Below, one piece after another: positions 16,230 to 25,933 of a DNA stretch of 64,000 nucleotides. Source of the DNA: Pseudomonas fluorescens. Lineage in GTDB: Bacteria; Pseudomonadota; Gammaproteobacteria; Pseudomonadales; Pseudomonadaceae. Under the pieces are notes generated by a model that saw only the letters and a program-made list of their open reading frames with translations, made no database searches and had not been told where the DNA came from. Every line of letters begins with the position of its first letter. Position 1 is the stretch's first letter. The DNA is taken from the NCBI RefSeq assembly GCF_040448305.1, contig NZ_CP148752.1, positions 1,612,001-1,676,000 of the forward strand, written 5' to 3'. Position numbers and translations under genes: made by a program.

Positions 16230-17516
16230 GTGGATATGCGCAAGAGCGGTCTGGTCAGCAGTAGCGATTCGGGCTCCTATTCGGACCTCAATCGTCTGAA
16301 TCAGCTCAAGGTCGGCGACAAGAACAGCGACGGCAACATGCGCAAGGTGGCGCAGGAGTTCGAGTCGCTGTTCATCGGTGAGATGCTCAAGTCCATGCGC
16401 TCGGCAACCGATGCGCTGGGGCAGGACAATCCGATGAACACCCCGGCGGTCAAGCAGTACCAGGAAATGTACGACCAGCAACTGGCGGTTTCCATGTCCC
16501 GCGAAGGCGGCGGTATTGGTCTGGCCGACGTGCTGATGCGCCAGATGTCGAAGAACAAACCGATGGCTCCGGGCGAGGCCGCCGCTGCATCGCTGGCCAA
16601 GCAAGAGGCCGCCAAGGCGGCCGTGCAAACACCGGTGGCAGCGGGCACGGTTGCGCTCAACGGGCCGTTGTCGCGGGTCAACGGCCAGCGTCCGTTGTGG
16701 GCCTCGCGCTCGGTTCATGCGCCGCAGGAGGCAGGCGAGAGTGCTCATCGCAATGACATGGCGCTGATCAATCAGCGGCGCCTGGCGTTGCCGCCGAAAC
16801 TGGCCGACCGTTTGCTGGCGGGGCTGGTACCTTCGGCGACGACCGCCGCTGCAACAGTCAACGCAACTCAATTGCCGCAGCGTACGACCAGCACCGGTAC
16901 CGGTCCGTTGTACAACGGCGACTGGCTGACCAACGCGCAACAAGCCTCCAGTGGCGGCATGCAGATTTACGGTCGCGCCATGGCACAGATTCCTCTGGCG
17001 CCGGCGAAGAAAGCCTTCAGTTCCGCCGACCAGTTCATCAACACCATGTTGCCGATGGCCAGGGAAGCGGCGGCCCGGATTGGTGTCGATCCACGTTACC
17101 TGGTGGCCCAGGCGGCCCTGGAAACAGGCTGGGGCAAGTCGGTCATGCGTGCTCAGGACGGCAGCAGCAGCCACAACCTGTTCGGCATCAAGGCCGGCAA
17201 TAGTTGGCAGGGCAACTCGGCGCGGGCGATCACCAGCGAATTCCGCAATGGGCAGATGGTCAAGGAGACGGCCGAGTTCCGTTCCTACGATTCCTACAAG
17301 GACAGTTTCCATGACCTTGTGACTTTGCTGCAGACCAATAATCGCTATCAAGATGTCGTGAAGTCGGCCGATAACCCAGAACAGTTTGTACGCGAGTTGC
17401 AGAAGGCCGGTTACGCAACCGACCCGGACTACGCAAGCAAGATTTCGCAGATAGCCAAGCAGATGACGAGTTACCAGAACTACGCTGCGGCGGGCGTTTC
17501 CACCACGCCTTTATAG
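16230..17516 (+). CDS. flgJ: Flagellar rod-assembly peptidoglycan hydrolase FlgJ
   Basis: Two-domain protein: an N-terminal rod-capping domain (residues about 30-105, FESLFIGEMLKSMRSATDAL) and a C-terminal glucosaminidase-type (GH73) domain (about 265-420). The latter contains AQAALETGWGKSVMRAQDG, with the probable catalytic Glu, and YDSYKDSFHDLV. A long Ala/Pro/Thr-rich linker separates them, making 428 residues against about 313 in Salmonella. Starts with GTG. It opens the peptidoglycan layer for the rod. Confidence 0.95.
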   Translation: MDMRKSGLVSSSDSGSYSDLNRLNQLKVGDKNSDGNMRKVAQEFESLFIGEMLKSMRSATDALGQDNPMNTPAVKQYQEMYDQQLAVSMSREGGGIGLADVLMRQMSKNKPMAPGEAAAASLAKQEAAKAAVQTPVAAGTVALNGPLSRVNGQRPLWASRSVHAPQEAGESAHRNDMALINQRRLALPPKLADRLLAGLVPSATTAAATVNATQLPQRTTSTGTGPLYNGDWLTNAQQASSGGMQIYGRAMAQIPLAPAKKAFSSADQFINTMLPMAREAAARIGVDPRYLVAQAALETGWGKSVMRAQDGSSSHNLFGIKAGNSWQGNSARAITSEFRNGQMVKETAEFRSYDSYKDSFHDLVTLLQTNNRYQDVVKSADNPEQFVRELQKAGYATDPDYASKISQIAKQMTSYQNYAAAGVSTTPL

Positions 17517-17539
17517 GCACAAGGTATAAGGTCTGAATC

Positions 17540-19585
17540 ATGAGTTTGCTCAATATCGGGATGTCGGGGCTCAGTGCTGGCCATAACTCGTTGGTGACGA
17601 CCGGCAACAACATTGCCAACGTCGACACCGCCGGGTACTCGCGCCAGCAGTCTGTGCAGAGCACCAAAGGCTCGATTCAGTACGGCAACGTGTTCATCGG
17701 TACCGGCACGACGCTGGCCGATGTGCGTCGCGTGTATAACTCGTATCTCGATTCGCAGCTGCGTACCGCTACCTCGCTCGACAGCGAAGCCGCGTCGTAC
17801 AACGCACAGGCCACGCCGCTGGACGCCACGCTTTCCGATACCAACACCGGGCTGACCGGTGTGCTGCAAAAGTTCTTCACTTCGATGCAAGGCGTTTCGA
17901 CCTCGGCCACCGACGACACGTCCCGCCAGTCGGTGCTGACCGGTGCCCAGGCCCTGTCCGCTCGCTTCAATTCGATCGCCAAGCAGTTGAACGATCAGAA
18001 CACCAACCTGAACGGCAGCCTGGGCGACATGGCGGATCAGGTGAACAAACTGTCCACCACGATTGCCACGCTCAACCAAAAAATTTCCGAGCTCTCCACC
18101 GGCACCAACCAACCAAACGACCTGCTGGACTCGCGCAACGAAGCCGTGCGCCAACTGTCCGAACTGGTCGGTACCCAGGTGGTCGAGCGTGGCAACAGCT
18201 ACGACGTCTACATAGGCAGCGGCCAGCCCCTGGTGGTCGGCAACACCACCAATACGCTGCAAACCGTACCGGGCAAGGATGATCCATCGCGCATGGCGCT
18301 GCAGCTCAACCGTGGCTCCAGCACCATCGACGTGACCTCGGTGGTCAGCGGCGGTGAAATCGGTGGCCTGCTGACTTACCGCAAGGAAGTGCTCGACCCA
18401 TCGCTCAATGAACTGGGGCGCGTAGCCCTGGTGGTGGCCGACCAGATCAACAGCCAGCAGGCGCAGGGCATCGACAAGAACGGTGATTTCGGCGCAGCGA
18501 TCTTCAACAACATCAACAGTGCCGCCCTGGTCAGTCAGCGCAGCATTGCGGCGGCTGGCAACAGTGCCGGCTCCGGCAACCTCGATGTCACCATCAAGGA
18601 CACCGGCAAGCTGACCGCCAGCGACTATCAGGTGACGTTCACCAGCGCGACCGACTACACCGTCAAACGCTCGGACGGCACCGACATGGGCGCGTTCAGC
18701 ACCACGACCACCCCGGCTCCGGTGATCGACGGCTTCAGCCTGAACCTCAACGGCGGTGCACTGAGCGCCGGCGACTCGTTCAAGGTGACGCCGACCCGTG
18801 GCGCGGCGGCCGGTATCCAGACCGTGCTCAGCGACCCGAAAAAAATCGCCGCGGCAGCACCGCTGACCGGCGTGACCAATGCCAACAACACCGGCACCTA
18901 CACCCAGCCGACGCTGACCAGCACCATCGATATCTACAACCCGGCGGCCCAGGCAGAAATGCAGACCGCGCTCAAGCACTCGACGCCGGTCAAGCTGGTG
19001 TTCGGCGCGGCCAGCGGCGGTAGCCAGAGCTACAACATGGTCGATGCCAAGGGCAATTCGATCGGCACCGGCACCATCGTTCCCGGCCAGAGCAACACCC
19101 TGAACCTGAAAGTGGGCATGGTCGATGCCAGCGGTGCTCCGGTCATGGACACCAGCGTCACCCCGGCCGTGCAGAAGACGTTCACCGTGCAGACCACTGT
19201 CGGCGCCACGCCCGCCAGCGGCGAAAGCTTCACCATCAACCTGACCGGCGCGGCGTCTTCGGACAACCGCAACGCCCAGGCGCTGGTGGGGCTGCAAACC
19301 AGACAGACCGTAGACACCGGCACGGCGAGCAAGGGCATCAGCCTGACCGATGCCTACAACAAGCTGGTGACCAACGTCGGCGCCAAGGCTGCCCAGGGCA
19401 AGTCCGACAGCGAGGCCACCACGGCGATCCTGGACAACGCCAAAGGGGCGCGGGATTCGAACTCCGGGGTCGACCTGGATGAAGAAACCGGCAACCTGGT
19501 CAAGTACCAGCAGTACTACACCGCGTCTTCGCAGATCATCAAGGCTGCGCAGGAAATTTTCACCACGCTGATCAACAGCCTTTAA
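17540..19585 (+). CDS. flgK: Hook-filament junction protein FlgK (HAP1)
   Basis: First junction zone between hook and filament, exported by the flagellar system. N terminus MSLLNIGMSGLSAGHNSLVT with rod/hook motif NNIANVDTAGYSRQQ. The C terminus ends in LVKYQQYYTASSQIIKAAQE, the usual coiled-coil region. 681 residues is longer than the about 550 of enterics because of a Thr/Ala/Gly-rich central region (about 330-590). It precedes flgL by 13 bases. Confidence 0.96.
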   Translation: MSLLNIGMSGLSAGHNSLVTTGNNIANVDTAGYSRQQSVQSTKGSIQYGNVFIGTGTTLADVRRVYNSYLDSQLRTATSLDSEAASYNAQATPLDATLSDTNTGLTGVLQKFFTSMQGVSTSATDDTSRQSVLTGAQALSARFNSIAKQLNDQNTNLNGSLGDMADQVNKLSTTIATLNQKISELSTGTNQPNDLLDSRNEAVRQLSELVGTQVVERGNSYDVYIGSGQPLVVGNTTNTLQTVPGKDDPSRMALQLNRGSSTIDVTSVVSGGEIGGLLTYRKEVLDPSLNELGRVALVVADQINSQQAQGIDKNGDFGAAIFNNINSAALVSQRSIAAAGNSAGSGNLDVTIKDTGKLTASDYQVTFTSATDYTVKRSDGTDMGAFSTTTTPAPVIDGFSLNLNGGALSAGDSFKVTPTRGAAAGIQTVLSDPKKIAAAAPLTGVTNANNTGTYTQPTLTSTIDIYNPAAQAEMQTALKHSTPVKLVFGAASGGSQSYNMVDAKGNSIGTGTIVPGQSNTLNLKVGMVDASGAPVMDTSVTPAVQKTFTVQTTVGATPASGESFTINLTGAASSDNRNAQALVGLQTRQTVDTGTASKGISLTDAYNKLVTNVGAKAAQGKSDSEATTAILDNAKGARDSNSGVDLDEETGNLVKYQQYYTASSQIIKAAQEIFTTLINSL

Positions 19586-19598
19586 GGAGTCGTAATTC

Positions 19599-21170
19599 AT
19601 GCGCATTTCCACCGCCCAGTATTACGAAATCACCGCTGCCAACTACCAGCGCAACTTCAACAAGGCCATCGCGACCAGCAACGAAATCAGCAGCCAGATC
19701 CGCGTCAACACTGCCGCCGATGATCCGATCGGTGCCGGTCGTTTGCTGCAACTGGGTCAGCAGAGCGCGATGCTTGGTCAGTACGGCACCAACATCAACA
19801 CCACCAAGAGTGCGTTGAGCCTGCAGGAAACGACGCTTGACTCCATCGGTACCGCTTTGCAGCGCGCCAAGGAACTGGCCCTCGCCGCCAGCAACGGCAT
19901 TGCCACCGACGCGGACCGCAAGGCCTATGCGTCGGAGTTGGGCCAGATCCAGCAACAAGTGCTGGGCCTGATGAACACCAGGGACTCGAACGGCAACTAC
20001 CTGTTCTCCGGTTCGAAAACCGACACCGCGCCTTACTCGCAGAACTCGGACGGCACCTACAGCTACAACGGTGACCAGACCACCATCGACCTTGGCATTG
20101 GCGATGGCATGACGGTCGGGACCAACACCACTGGCTGGGATGCGTTCCAGCAGACCATCAATACCAGTCGCACCCAGACCACCATGACCGCTCCGGCGGT
20201 GGATGACGGTCGCGTGGTGCTGTCCAACGGTACGGTCGGCACCAGCTCCACCTACAACGCGAAGTTCACGGGCGGCCAGCCCTACACCGTCAGCTTCCTC
20301 AGCAGCACCCAATTGAAGATCACCGACGCGCTGGGCAATGACGTGACCACCGAAGCCAGCCAGAACGGTGTCATCAGCAACTCCAACGGTGCCAACCAGA
20401 CGGTCAGTTTCCGTGGTGTCGACCTGAAGTTGAACATCAACCTCAAATCCACTGATACCAACCCGGATGCGGTGATCGCTGGTCACAGCTTCAATCTGTC
20501 TTCCACATCGGACACCTTCAACACGTCGCGCAGCGCCGGTAACCCGTCGACCGCGGTCATCACCGGTTCCAGCGTGACCAACCCGACGGATTACACCAAC
20601 GCCTTCCCGTCGGGCGGGGCGATCCTCAAGTTCACCAGCGCCACCAATTTCGACCTGTATGCCGCGCCGATCACTGCCGACAGCAAGCCGGTGTCGTCGG
20701 GCACCGTGGCGGGCGGCAACGCCACTGCGGCGGGCGTAACGTTTGCCCTGGGTGGCGGCACCCCGGCGTCCGGCGACCAGTTCGTGATTCAGTCCAACAA
20801 CCATCAGACCCAGAACGTGCTCGACACCCTGGGCCAGATGATCACCGCGCTGAACACGCCGATCGACGGCGACCCGGTGGCCAAGCAGAAGTTACTGGGG
20901 GCCATGGAGTCGGGAATGGGCAACATCGACAGTGCGGCCAACCAGATCGGCTCGGCCATCACCACGATCGGTGCCCGCGGTCAGGCACTGGATAACCAGG
21001 CCGCGACCAACGAGAGCCTGACCTTGGCGAACAGCGCCAGCCAGAAGTCGATTCGCGATTCGGACCCGGCTGAAGCCATGACTCGCCTGACCTTGCAGCA
21101 GACCATGTTGCAGGCGGCGCAGCTGGCGTTCAGCAAGATTTCCCAGCTGGGTCTGTTCAACAAGATCTGA
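19599..21170 (+). CDS. flgL: Hook-filament junction protein FlgL (HAP3)
   Basis: Second junction zone, contacting flagellin. Flagellin-like N terminus (MRISTAQYYEITAANYQRNF, then TAADDPIGAGRLLQL) and C terminus (AEAMTRLTLQQTMLQAAQLA). 523 residues, well above the about 317 of enterics; the additional length is a central Ser/Thr/Asn-rich region (about 170-400). Last gene of the flg operon; an 8-base GC hairpin follows. Confidence 0.96.
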   Translation: MRISTAQYYEITAANYQRNFNKAIATSNEISSQIRVNTAADDPIGAGRLLQLGQQSAMLGQYGTNINTTKSALSLQETTLDSIGTALQRAKELALAASNGIATDADRKAYASELGQIQQQVLGLMNTRDSNGNYLFSGSKTDTAPYSQNSDGTYSYNGDQTTIDLGIGDGMTVGTNTTGWDAFQQTINTSRTQTTMTAPAVDDGRVVLSNGTVGTSSTYNAKFTGGQPYTVSFLSSTQLKITDALGNDVTTEASQNGVISNSNGANQTVSFRGVDLKLNINLKSTDTNPDAVIAGHSFNLSSTSDTFNTSRSAGNPSTAVITGSSVTNPTDYTNAFPSGGAILKFTSATNFDLYAAPITADSKPVSSGTVAGGNATAAGVTFALGGGTPASGDQFVIQSNNHQTQNVLDTLGQMITALNTPIDGDPVAKQKLLGAMESGMGNIDSAANQIGSAITTIGARGQALDNQAATNESLTLANSASQKSIRDSDPAEAMTRLTLQQTMLQAAQLAFSKISQLGLFNKI

Positions 21171-21176
21171 CGGTGG

Positions 21177-21196
21177 TCGGGCGCGCAGGCGCCCGA
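21177..21196 (+). terminator. GC hairpin after flgL
   Basis: TCGGGCGC, loop GCAG, GCGCCCGA. There is no directly adjacent T run (a T6 occurs about 30 bases later), so it is a weak or partial terminator. Confidence 0.4.
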
Positions 21197-21256
21197 TGGC
21201 CTTGCCCCTTCAGTATTTATCGTCTTTTTTGCGGTAACAATGGGCTCGCTTTTCAG

Positions 21257-21285
21257 GGCGGGCTCGCGCCGCCTGTGAGCCCGCC
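21257..21285 (+). promoter_or_regulatory. Hairpin abutting the GTG start of the large glycosyltransferase gene
   Basis: GGCGGGCTC (21257-21265) pairs with GAGCCCGCC (21277-21285), ending at the base before the start codon. It would occupy the place of a ribosome site, suggesting low or conditional translation. Confidence 0.45.
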
Positions 21286-24200
21286 GTGAATTCACTTCCG
21301 ATTGTCAGCCTGGTCATTCCCGCCTTCAATCCGCGCTTTTTCGGTCGTGCCTTGCACACGGCCGTGAGCCAGAGCTACGGCAATCTGGAGATCATCGTTT
21401 GCGATGACAGTCGCGGCCATGAGATCGAAGACATCGTTGCGTCGGTGGTTGAACAGGGTGCGAGCGTGCGCTATGTGCGTAATCCGCGAACCCTGGGGTT
21501 GGTGGGTAACCTGCAAGCTTGCCTGGAGCAGGCGCAGGGCGAGTACATCAAGTTTCTTTGTGATGACGACCAGTTGTTTTCCGCCTGCATCGAGCGTCAG
21601 GCCCAGGTGCTCATCGATTGTGCCGACGTCAACCTGGTGGTCGCCCAGCGCCTGCTCTGGGATGCCGACGACATGCCGCTGCCTTCGCGCCTGGAAAACA
21701 CCCCGCTTTCCCCGGTGGGCGGGGTGTTCAAGGGCGAGGACCTGCTGGCGATCTTCGAAAACTTCCCGGTCAATATCCTCGGTGGTTTCAGCAACGCCAT
21801 GTTCCGTCGGGCTGACGTGCTCGAACTGTTCCCGGCACTGACGCAGCCTGGCCATTGCTTCGTCGCGACCCTCGATTTTGCCTTGTACGTCTGCCTGATG
21901 CGGCGCGGCAACCTGGCGGTGTCCAATCACGTGCTCGGCGTCGAACGCCTGTACCCCGAACGATTGAGCAGCCAGCAGTCGATGAAGGACGCAGCGGAAA
22001 CCGAACGGCAATGGCTGTCGCAGATGCTCAAGGCCCGTAGCGGCGAATCAGCGCCGGCCCAGGGTTGGGTGCGCTATGTGCCACTGACCAAAGTGGACGA
22101 GTCACCGCGGGTATGGGAAGAGTTGCCGCTAAGCCGGACCCTGGGCACCAAGCAGACCACCCAGGACTGGCATGTCGGCATCGCCAGTGTCAGTTTCGCG
22201 CAACTGTATGCCCAGTGGCTGGCGTGCCGCAGTCTCACCGACGGTCAGCGCGAGCTGCTGGCGGATACGTTGGAGGCGTGGCCAAGCAGACCCAAAATCG
22301 TTCCGGTCATCATCGATGAGCAAGGTAGCCGTTCGGCACTGGAGCTCACTCTGCAATCGCTGGCGGATCAGGATTACGCCCCTGAACTGACGCTGGTGCT
22401 GTCGGCATCGTGCACAGAAGCCGTGCTGGACGAGCGAGTGTTCCGCTTGCCGTTGCAGGACGACTGGCAGCAGCAGATCAACGCCCTGCTACCGCAACTG
22501 GAAGGCACTGGCTGGTTCTATCTGTTGCGCGCCGGTGATCGTCTGGTGGCGCCGGCCTTGCTGGTCATGGCTGAACGCATTGCGCTGTCGCGCTCGCTGA
22601 CCTGCCTGTACAGCGACGAAGGTGGGCTGCATCAGGGTGAGTCGGCCGAGCCTGCATTCAAGCCAGACTTCAACCTGGACCTGATGCGCAGCTATCCCTA
22701 CGTGGGGCGAGCGCTGGCATTCGAGCGCGAGCAGTTCCTGGCACTGGGCGGTTTCGATTCGGTGTACGGCGAACTGGCACCCCATGATGTGTTGTGGCGC
22801 ATGGTCGAGAGTGCTGGCACGCACGTGGTCGGGCACATTTCGGAGGTGTTGCTGGAGTCGGCGTTCGACCTGGCCAAATGGCTGTCGCTACCGCAAGTGG
22901 TGGACACCAATCCACGGTTGCTCGAGGCGCACTTGCAGCGCCTGGGTGTCGCCCACGACATTCGCCAGGGCAGTTCCGCGCTGCTCAATCGGGTCGACTA
23001 TCAGCATGCTGATCGGCCGCTGGTGTCGATCGTGATCGTCAGCAAGGACCAGACCCTGGCGTTGCAACGCTGTGTCGAGAGTCTGCTGGAGAAAACGGCC
23101 TACGGCGAATACGAGTTGCTGTTGGTGGACAACGGCAGCGAGAGCGCCGAGGCGCTTGACTGGTTCGCCGGCATGGCGCAATTGGGCAGTGAGCGGATCC
23201 GGGTGCTGCGCTGCGAGTTGCAGGGTAATGCGGCGGCGGTGCGCAACTTCGCCGTGCAGCAGGCCGCTGGCGAGTACGTGCTGATGCTCAACCCCTACAC
23301 GGTGATCACTCAGGCGCAATGGCTGGGTGAACTGCTCAATCATGCGCAGCGTCCGGAAGTCGGCGTGGTGGGGGCCAAGCTGTTCAACCCTGATGGTCGC
23401 GTGCTGCATGCCGGCCTGATTCTCGGGTTGCAAGGGCCGGCCGGCATGCCGTTCCATGGTGAGATGCTGCACGCAGCGGGGTACATGTACCGCTTGCAGG
23501 TCGCTCACAATTTCAGTGCCGTCGGCGGCGATTGCCTGATGGTGCGCAAAGCGGTCTTTGACGTCGTCGGTGGCCTGGATGAGCAGGGCCTGGCGCAGTC
23601 CCTCAACGAAGTGGACCTGTGCCTGCGGGTTGGCCAGGAAGGTTATCTGGTGGTGTGGACGCCTCACGCTCAACTGGCCTTGGGCGCGCAACCGGCGGTG
23701 GCTGCGCAAGAAGGTGACCAGGCCCGGGGCGAGCAGGAGCAGGAAGTTTTCTATAAGCGCTGGCTGCCGATCGTGGCCCGTGATCCGGCCTACAACACCA
23801 ACCTGGCGTTGCAGGGATTGGGCGGTGCAAGCTTCAGTCTCGAGCCCGGCTTGCGATCCGGTTGGAGCCCGTTTTCCAAGGCTCAGCTGCCGAAGATTCT
23901 CGCGTTGCCGGTCAACGCGTCCGCCATCGGCCATTACCGGGTCACGCAACCGCTGATCGAGCTGGAGGCCGCCGGCAGGGCGCACGGGCGGATTCATTAC
24001 AACCTGCCGACCATCATCGAGGTCGAGCGCCATTCGCCTGACGTGATCATCTTGCAGGGGCGCTATTCCGAAGGTCCGATCAACGAAATCCCGAGCCTGC
24101 AAAAATACTCCAGCGCGCGACGTATCTATGAGCTGGATGACTTCGTGATCAACGTTCCGCACCGCAATGCGCATATCCGCAATATGCCGGGCAAGGACGA

Positions 24201-24879
24201 AATGGAGGCGCTGGTCCGGCGCGCCATCGGCATGTGCGATCGCGTGGTGGTCTCCACCGAGCCGCTGGGTAACGCGTTGTCAGACATGCATCACGACATT
24301 CGCGTGGTGCCCAACATGTTGGCGTCGCACTTGTGGACCGATCTGCGCAGTCAGCGCCGCACGTCGAAAAAGCCTCGGGTCGGCTGGGGGGGCGGCACCA
24401 GCCACCACGGGGACCTGGCGGTCATCGCCGATGTGGTTCGCGAACTGGCCAATGAAGTCGACTGGGTATTCTTCGGCATGTGCCCGGACGATTTGCGTCC
24501 GTACATGCATGAGTTTCACGGGGTGATCGGGCTGGATGTGTACCCGGCCAAACTGGCCAGCCTGAACCTGGATCTGGCATTGGCGCCGTTGGAGTTCCAC
24601 ATCTTCAACGACTGCAAGAGCAACCTGCGCCTGCTGGAGTATGGCGCTTGCGGTTACCCGGTGATCTGCACCGACACCGAAGCCTATCGCGGCTACCTGC
24701 CGTGCACCCGGATCAAGACCAACTCCACGGATGAATGGCTGCAAGCGATCCGCATGCACCTGGCCGATCCGGACGCCAGCTATCGCATGGGCGATGAGTT
24801 GCGCGAGATCGTGCTGCGTGACTACGTGCTGCGCGGCGACAATTTGCGCTACTGGGAAAATGGCTGGCTGGCGGACTGA
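21286..24879 (+). CDS. Large multidomain glycosyltransferase of the flagellin glycosylation island
   Basis: 1197 residues with repeated glycosyltransferase modules. Residues about 5-100 are a GT2 domain (IVSLVIPAFNPRFFGRALHT, acidic motif CDDDQ). About 330-560 is a degenerate nucleotide-sugar-binding-like region. About 575-840 is a second GT2 domain (RPLVSIVIVSKDQT, LVDNGSESAE). About 865-1197 is a GT4-like part (GWGGGTSHHGDLAVI, LRLLEYGACGYPVICTD). Position between flgL and fliC and size match Fgt-type flagellin transferases of P. syringae. The start is GTG without a visible ribosome site and is preceded directly by a hairpin; the frame is closed upstream at 21237, so no better start exists. 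Cytosolic; probably glycosylates flagellin or extends its glycan. Confidence 0.8.
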   Translation: MNSLPIVSLVIPAFNPRFFGRALHTAVSQSYGNLEIIVCDDSRGHEIEDIVASVVEQGASVRYVRNPRTLGLVGNLQACLEQAQGEYIKFLCDDDQLFSACIERQAQVLIDCADVNLVVAQRLLWDADDMPLPSRLENTPLSPVGGVFKGEDLLAIFENFPVNILGGFSNAMFRRADVLELFPALTQPGHCFVATLDFALYVCLMRRGNLAVSNHVLGVERLYPERLSSQQSMKDAAETERQWLSQMLKARSGESAPAQGWVRYVPLTKVDESPRVWEELPLSRTLGTKQTTQDWHVGIASVSFAQLYAQWLACRSLTDGQRELLADTLEAWPSRPKIVPVIIDEQGSRSALELTLQSLADQDYAPELTLVLSASCTEAVLDERVFRLPLQDDWQQQINALLPQLEGTGWFYLLRAGDRLVAPALLVMAERIALSRSLTCLYSDEGGLHQGESAEPAFKPDFNLDLMRSYPYVGRALAFEREQFLALGGFDSVYGELAPHDVLWRMVESAGTHVVGHISEVLLESAFDLAKWLSLPQVVDTNPRLLEAHLQRLGVAHDIRQGSSALLNRVDYQHADRPLVSIVIVSKDQTLALQRCVESLLEKTAYGEYELLLVDNGSESAEALDWFAGMAQLGSERIRVLRCELQGNAAAVRNFAVQQAAGEYVLMLNPYTVITQAQWLGELLNHAQRPEVGVVGAKLFNPDGRVLHAGLILGLQGPAGMPFHGEMLHAAGYMYRLQVAHNFSAVGGDCLMVRKAVFDVVGGLDEQGLAQSLNEVDLCLRVGQEGYLVVWTPHAQLALGAQPAVAAQEGDQARGEQEQEVFYKRWLPIVARDPAYNTNLALQGLGGASFSLEPGLRSGWSPFSKAQLPKILALPVNASAIGHYRVTQPLIELEAAGRAHGRIHYNLPTIIEVERHSPDVIILQGRYSEGPINEIPSLQKYSSARRIYELDDFVINVPHRNAHIRNMPGKDEMEALVRRAIGMCDRVVVSTEPLGNALSDMHHDIRVVPNMLASHLWTDLRSQRRTSKKPRVGWGGGTSHHGDLAVIADVVRELANEVDWVFFGMCPDDLRPYMHEFHGVIGLDVYPAKLASLNLDLALAPLEFHIFNDCKSNLRLLEYGACGYPVICTDTEAYRGYLPCTRIKTNSTDEWLQAIRMHLADPDASYRMGDELREIVLRDYVLRGDNLRYWENGWLAD

Positions 24880-24902
24880 CCGTTCGCGCATCCATCCCGA
24901 CC

Positions 24903-24938
24903 AGGCAGGCGACGTTGAGTCGCCTGCCTTTTTTTTTC
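24903..24938 (+). terminator. Strong Rho-independent terminator after the large glycosyltransferase gene
   Basis: AGGCAGGCGAC (24903-24913), loop GTTGA, GTCGCCTGCCT (24919-24929), followed by a run of T to 24938. It separates this gene from the CDP-sugar cassette. Confidence 0.93.
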
Positions 24939-25004
24939 CGCCAGACTTTGCAATCAGCGTTGAAGATGCCCGCCAAGCATTGCCCGGTAGCGGATTGAAA
25001 GAGC

Positions 25005-25020
25005 TGGCGCGTTTCCTGCA
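25005..25020 (+). promoter_or_regulatory. Candidate sigma-54 promoter for the CDP-sugar cassette
   Basis: TGGCGCGTTTCCTGCA keeps GG-N10-GC spacing; the -12 is CTGCA instead of TTGCA. It lies 140 bases before the first cassette gene and after a strong terminator, where a new promoter is needed. Sequence match only. Confidence 0.4.
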
Positions 25021-25159
25021 AGTCCCCCTTATATCGCCATAAAACGAGCACTTCCGGTCAGTCCGGATGCGCCCTGAACGGCGGCAGGTTTAACCCTGAT
25101 GGCCCGCAAAAGCTTGATACAGCTTGGCTGAGCCCTGTGACGAACAAGAGAGGAAGGGG

Positions 25160-25933
25160 ATGAAGGCAGTTATTTTGGCGGGTGGACTGGGTACGCGGAT
25201 CAGCGAGGAGTCGCACCTCAAGCCAAAGCCGATGATCGAGGTCGGCGGCAAGCCAATTCTCTGGCACATCATGAAACAGTACTCCGCTCACGGGATCCAC
25301 GATTTCGTGATCTGCCTTGGCTACAAGGGCTATGCGATCAAGGACTTCTTCGCCAACTACTTTCTGCACACCTCCGACGTCACGTTCGACATGTGCAACA
25401 ACCGCATGGATGTTCACCAGAACTACAGCGAGCCATGGCGCGTCACGCTGATCGACACCGGCGAAGAGACCATGACCGGCGGCCGTTTGCGCCGCGCCCG
25501 ACGCTACCTCGAAGACGAACAGGCCTTCTGTTTTACCTATGGCGACGGCGTGTCTGACCTCAACATTGGCGCGTTGGTGGACTTCCATCTCCAGCACGGA
25601 AAACTGGCGACCGTCACCGCAGTGCAACCACCCGGCCGATATGGCGCGCTCAATCGCGATGGCGACCGTGTCCTGGGCTTCACCGAAAAACCTCGCGGCG
25701 ACGGTGGCTGGATCAATGGCGGATTCTTCGTCCTGTCGCCCAAGGTGCTGCCGCTGATCGACGGCGACGAGACCTCGTGGGAGTCCGGGCCGCTGGATGG
25801 TCTGGCCGAGCGTGGCGAGCTCATGGCGTTCCAGCACGACGGTTTCTGGCAACCGATGGACACCCTGCGTGACAAGAATCACCTGGAAGCGTTGTGGCAG
25901 AGCGGGGAGGCCCCATGGAAGCAATGGGCCTGA
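25160..25933 (+). CDS. rfbF: Glucose-1-phosphate cytidylyltransferase
   Basis: Makes CDP-glucose from CTP and glucose 1-phosphate, the entry step to CDP-linked deoxysugars. The nucleotidyltransferase signature MKAVILAGGLGTRISEE is at the N terminus, followed by KPKPMIEVGGKPILWHIMK; FTYGDGVSDLN and WINGGFFVLSPK match the family. I start at ATG 25160 with AGGAAGGGG just upstream, giving 257 residues, the normal size. The next gene starts inside its 3' end, indicating coupling. Confidence 0.94.
   Translation: MKAVILAGGLGTRISEESHLKPKPMIEVGGKPILWHIMKQYSAHGIHDFVICLGYKGYAIKDFFANYFLHTSDVTFDMCNNRMDVHQNYSEPWRVTLIDTGEETMTGGRLRRARRYLEDEQAFCFTYGDGVSDLNIGALVDFHLQHGKLATVTAVQPPGRYGALNRDGDRVLGFTEKPRGDGGWINGGFFVLSPKVLPLIDGDETSWESGPLDGLAERGELMAFQHDGFWQPMDTLRDKNHLEALWQSGEAPWKQWA

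Noticed and set aside
17480..19612. 710-residue minus-strand frame over flgK
   Set aside because: Antisense to flgK, rich in Gly/Arg/Val from complementary codons, with no domain.
24731..25042. 103-residue plus-strand frame after the large glycosyltransferase gene
   Set aside because: Its first half overlaps that gene out of frame and it is interrupted by the strong terminator hairpin. The protein-like tail has no start or ribosome site of its own.
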